Of a stretch of DNA of 5,505 nt, positions 5,269 to 5,505 are shown in pieces. This stretch comes from Alphaproteobacteria bacterium (GTDB lineage: Bacteria > Pseudomonadota > Alphaproteobacteria > CACIAM-22H2). The notes under the pieces are model-generated. The model was not told the DNA's origin. It saw only the letters and a list, made by a program, of their open reading frames with translations, and did not search any database. Location of the stretch: NCBI GenBank assembly GCA_947500965.1, contig CANMWW010000182.1, positions 1 through 5,505 of the forward strand. Reading direction: 5' to 3'. The translations under genes and the position numbers were made by a program. Position 1 is the stretch's first letter. Each line of letters begins with the position of its first letter.

Positions 5269-5505
5269 ATGTCTTCCGTGAACACGAATGTCGGCGCGCT
5301 GCTGGCGCAGAAGTTCCTTCGATCGAACGCAGCGGAGATGAGCATCACGCAGAACCGCGTCTCGAGCGGCCTGCGCGTCTCCACCGTCACCGACGACGCC
5401 TCCACCTTCGCGGTCGCCTCTGGCGTCCGCGGCGACATCAAGGCCTACACGGCCGTGGCCGCCGCGCTCCAGGGCTCGGTCGTCGCGGGCAAGGTGGCCG
5501 TGACC
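5269..5505 (+). CDS. Flagellin 4, 5' part, cut by window edge
   Basis: The first 79 codons of a fourth flagellin. The N-terminal helix reads MSSVNTNVGALLAQKFLRSN, then NRVSSGLRVSTVTDDASTFAVASG from residue 29, and the frame is open to the window end. In these 79 residues only three differ from flagellin 3 (Ala for Thr 21, Ser for Asn 25, Ile for Val 26). From 5347 on, its DNA differs from flagellin 3 at a single base. It is separated from flagellin 3 by 166 bases holding a strong hairpin and a homologous leader. It is likely another filament subunit; whether it is intact beyond the window is unknown. Confidence 0.95.
   Translation, partial: MSSVNTNVGALLAQKFLRSNAAEMSITQNRVSSGLRVSTVTDDASTFAVASGVRGDIKAYTAVAAALQGSVVAGKVAVT

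Larger units (their letters stand above)
4380..5505 (+). repeat. Near-identical duplicated tract in flagellins 3 and 4
   Basis: 4380-4538 and 5347-5505 are direct repeats 967 bp apart and identical at 158 of 159 bases (only 4409 T versus 5376 C). The entry spans both copies and the DNA between them. The second copy runs to the window edge, so the tract may be longer. The upstream 78 coding bases differ at 12 positions. Confidence 0.85.

Noticed and set aside
4233..5441. Minus-strand 402-residue frame across flagellins 3 and 4
   Set aside because: Antisense of two conserved flagellins; the repeated pattern merely mirrors the flagellin repeats, and similar shadow frames lie opposite the other copies.
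4302..5505. CRISPR or mobile element explaining the repeats
   Set aside because: The repeats are homologous flagellin genes; there are no short regular spacers, transposase or terminal inverted repeats.

Overview
The window is a flagellar locus from a high-GC bacterium, most likely an alphaproteobacterium. The evidence is the short (266-268 residue) flagellins in a tandem array, a fliK with a very long Ala/Pro-rich middle, a CtrA-type box, and sigma-54 promoters with palindromic upstream sites like those of Caulobacter-type flagellar genes. I cannot name genus or family from sequence alone.

Layout. Positions 1-2025 lie on the minus strand: the first codons of an unidentified gene (1-10, perhaps flgD) preceded by fliK, the hook-length control protein (43-2025). 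Positions 2026-2316 form a divergent control region. From 2317 to the window end there are four flagellin genes in tandem on the plus strand: flagellin 1 (2317-3117), flagellin 2 (3242-4048), flagellin 3 (4302-5102) and flagellin 4 (5269 onward, cut by the window edge). No other protein gene is supported; the long overlapping reading frames on the opposite strands are GC-driven shadows.

The control regions are the most interesting part, because each flagellin copy has a different one. Flagellin 3 has a full enhancer-type layout: a CGGCA-N5-TGCCG palindrome, an exact IHF consensus and a near-consensus sigma-54 promoter, in the order and spacing expected of an NtrC-class (FlbD-like) activated promoter. 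The same palindrome, with longer arms, lies between fliK and flagellin 1, where it sits about 118 bp upstream of the start predicted from a good sigma-54 match for fliK. Flagellin 2 has none of this but carries a CtrA box (TTAA-N7-TTAA) in front of it. Flagellin 4 has a strong GC hairpin and only a degenerate promoter match.

Flagellins 3 and 4 also share a structured 5' leader with two GNA-triloop hairpins, one showing a compensatory base-pair change. Flagellins 1 and 2 have hairpins at similar distances from their start codons. This suggests post-transcriptional control, for which FlbT acting on flagellin mRNA in Caulobacter is a precedent. Flagellins 3 and 4 are nearly identical (158 of 159 bases) from codon 27 to the window edge, yet differ at 12 of the first 78 bases, which looks like recent gene conversion.

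Functionally, FliK sets hook length and triggers the export switch from hook to filament substrates, and the flagellins build the filament. The promoter differences suggest that the copies are made at different times or in different amounts.
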